DNA from: Saprospiraceae bacterium
GTDB taxonomy: Bacteria > Bacteroidota > Bacteroidia > Chitinophagales > Saprospiraceae
Direction: 5' to 3'
DNA length: 64,000 bases
Assembly: GCA_019638385.1 (NCBI GenBank)
Contig: JAHBTW010000002.1
Coordinates: forward strand, 186,001-250,000
Shown: positions 63,661 through 64,000 of the stretch, piece after piece
Layout of the letters: each line of letters opens with the position of its first letter
Position numbering within the stretch: position 1 is the first letter of the stretch
Position numbers and translations under genes: made by a program
Notes under the pieces: model-generated
What the model was told of the DNA's origin: nothing
What the model saw: the letters and a program-made list of their open reading frames with translations, nothing else
Database searches by the model: none

Positions 63661-64000
63661 ATGAATAAGTTTCTAATCAACACGCTGCTAAAGTCTATGC
63701 TTTTGCTGCTGTTTCTGGCCCCGTTCAGCCAGTCTTGCACGAATCTGGACGAGGAGATTTTTGACAATCTCACGGAGGCCAACTTCCCTACCACGGAAGA
63801 TCAGTTTATAGCAGCTTTGGGGGCTACTTATACTTCCCTCTACGGCTGGGCGCAGCACAACAGCATCTTTTCGCTTCAGGAAATTTCTTCTGATGAAGCA
63901 GCCATTCCGCACCGTGGCGCCGACTGGTTCGACGGCGGGCAATGGCTCCGTGTACACCGCCACCAGTACAACCCAAATGAGGAATCCATCAACAACGGCT
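63661..64000 (+). CDS. SusD/RagB-family outer membrane lipoprotein (5' part)
   Basis: The first 113 codons of a SusD-like protein, cut by the window edge. The lipobox region PFSQSC marks Cys26 as the lipidated residue. The mature start LDEEIFDNLTEANFPTTEDQ and the helix FIAALGATYTSLYG, followed by FSLQEISSDEAAIPHRGADW, are typical of the TPR-rich SusD fold. It should bind the substrate at the cell surface and pass it to the SusC at 60556-63561. Confidence 0.95.
   Translation, partial: MNKFLINTLLKSMLLLLFLAPFSQSCTNLDEEIFDNLTEANFPTTEDQFIAALGATYTSLYGWAQHNSIFSLQEISSDEAAIPHRGADWFDGGQWLRVHRHQYNPNEESINNG

Overview
The window comes from a member of the Bacteroidota of moderate GC content, probably in or near the Saprospiria/Chitinophagia. 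The evidence is a SusC/SusD pair, two proteins with T9SS type A sorting domains, TonB receptors with a carboxypeptidase-like regulatory domain, a GSCFA protein, many genes without a Shine-Dalgarno sequence, and repeated copies of the Bacteroidota promoter element TAnnTTTG. The start of a decayed leucine-rich-repeat gene resembles ones I associate with Saprospiraceae. Genus and species cannot be read from the sequence.

Layout. 1-6275: a Tat-exported aminotransferase (cut by the window edge), a TonB receptor, a secreted TPR protein, a toxin-antitoxin relic, and a LytS/LytTR two-component pair. 6369-14106: an S9 peptidase, a 1023-residue sensor that joins a beta-propeller and Y_Y_Y domain to a class III adenylate cyclase, FabH, and a DUF6794 protein. 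14194-18126: a two-domain protein of unknown function, then an A+T-rich stretch with a predicted barrel protein and a T9SS cargo protein. 18400-25944 (minus strand): an MFS transporter, a large lipoprotein combining cytochrome c, PA14, beta-propeller and DUF1080 domains, another T9SS cargo protein, and a SWIM zinc-finger protein.

26053-39451 (minus strand) is the translation/transcription superoperon: tRNA-Thr, Tyr, Gly and Thr, then tuf, tRNA-Trp, secE, nusG, rplK, rplA, rplJ, rplL, rpoB and rpoC. It has a clear promoter at 39638-39670, internal hairpins and a terminator after rpoC. The order is the same as the tufB-secE-nusG-rpl-rpo region of E. coli.

39901-52435 (minus strand): an M16 peptidase, a rhodanese, RfbA, two related lipoproteins, a GSCFA protein, an RlmK-type methyltransferase, a SIMPL protein, GrpB, a tightly overlapped desaturase-msrB-CPBP operon, and an HNH-like/AP2 protein. 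52672-64000: RibD, a thioredoxin-like protein, MnmG, a barrel protein, a decayed LRR gene, an alpha/beta hydrolase, PurQ, an aspartyl protease with a PDZ domain, SusC, and the first part of SusD.

Most of the window is housekeeping or envelope biology. The most unusual items are the propeller-cyclase receptor, the antitoxin/toxin deletion fusion at 4143-4448, the AP2 protein whose HNH motif has lost its expected histidine, the multidomain DUF1080 lipoprotein, and several dispersed or palindromic intergenic repeats. I do not see a clear multi-gene system that is undescribed.
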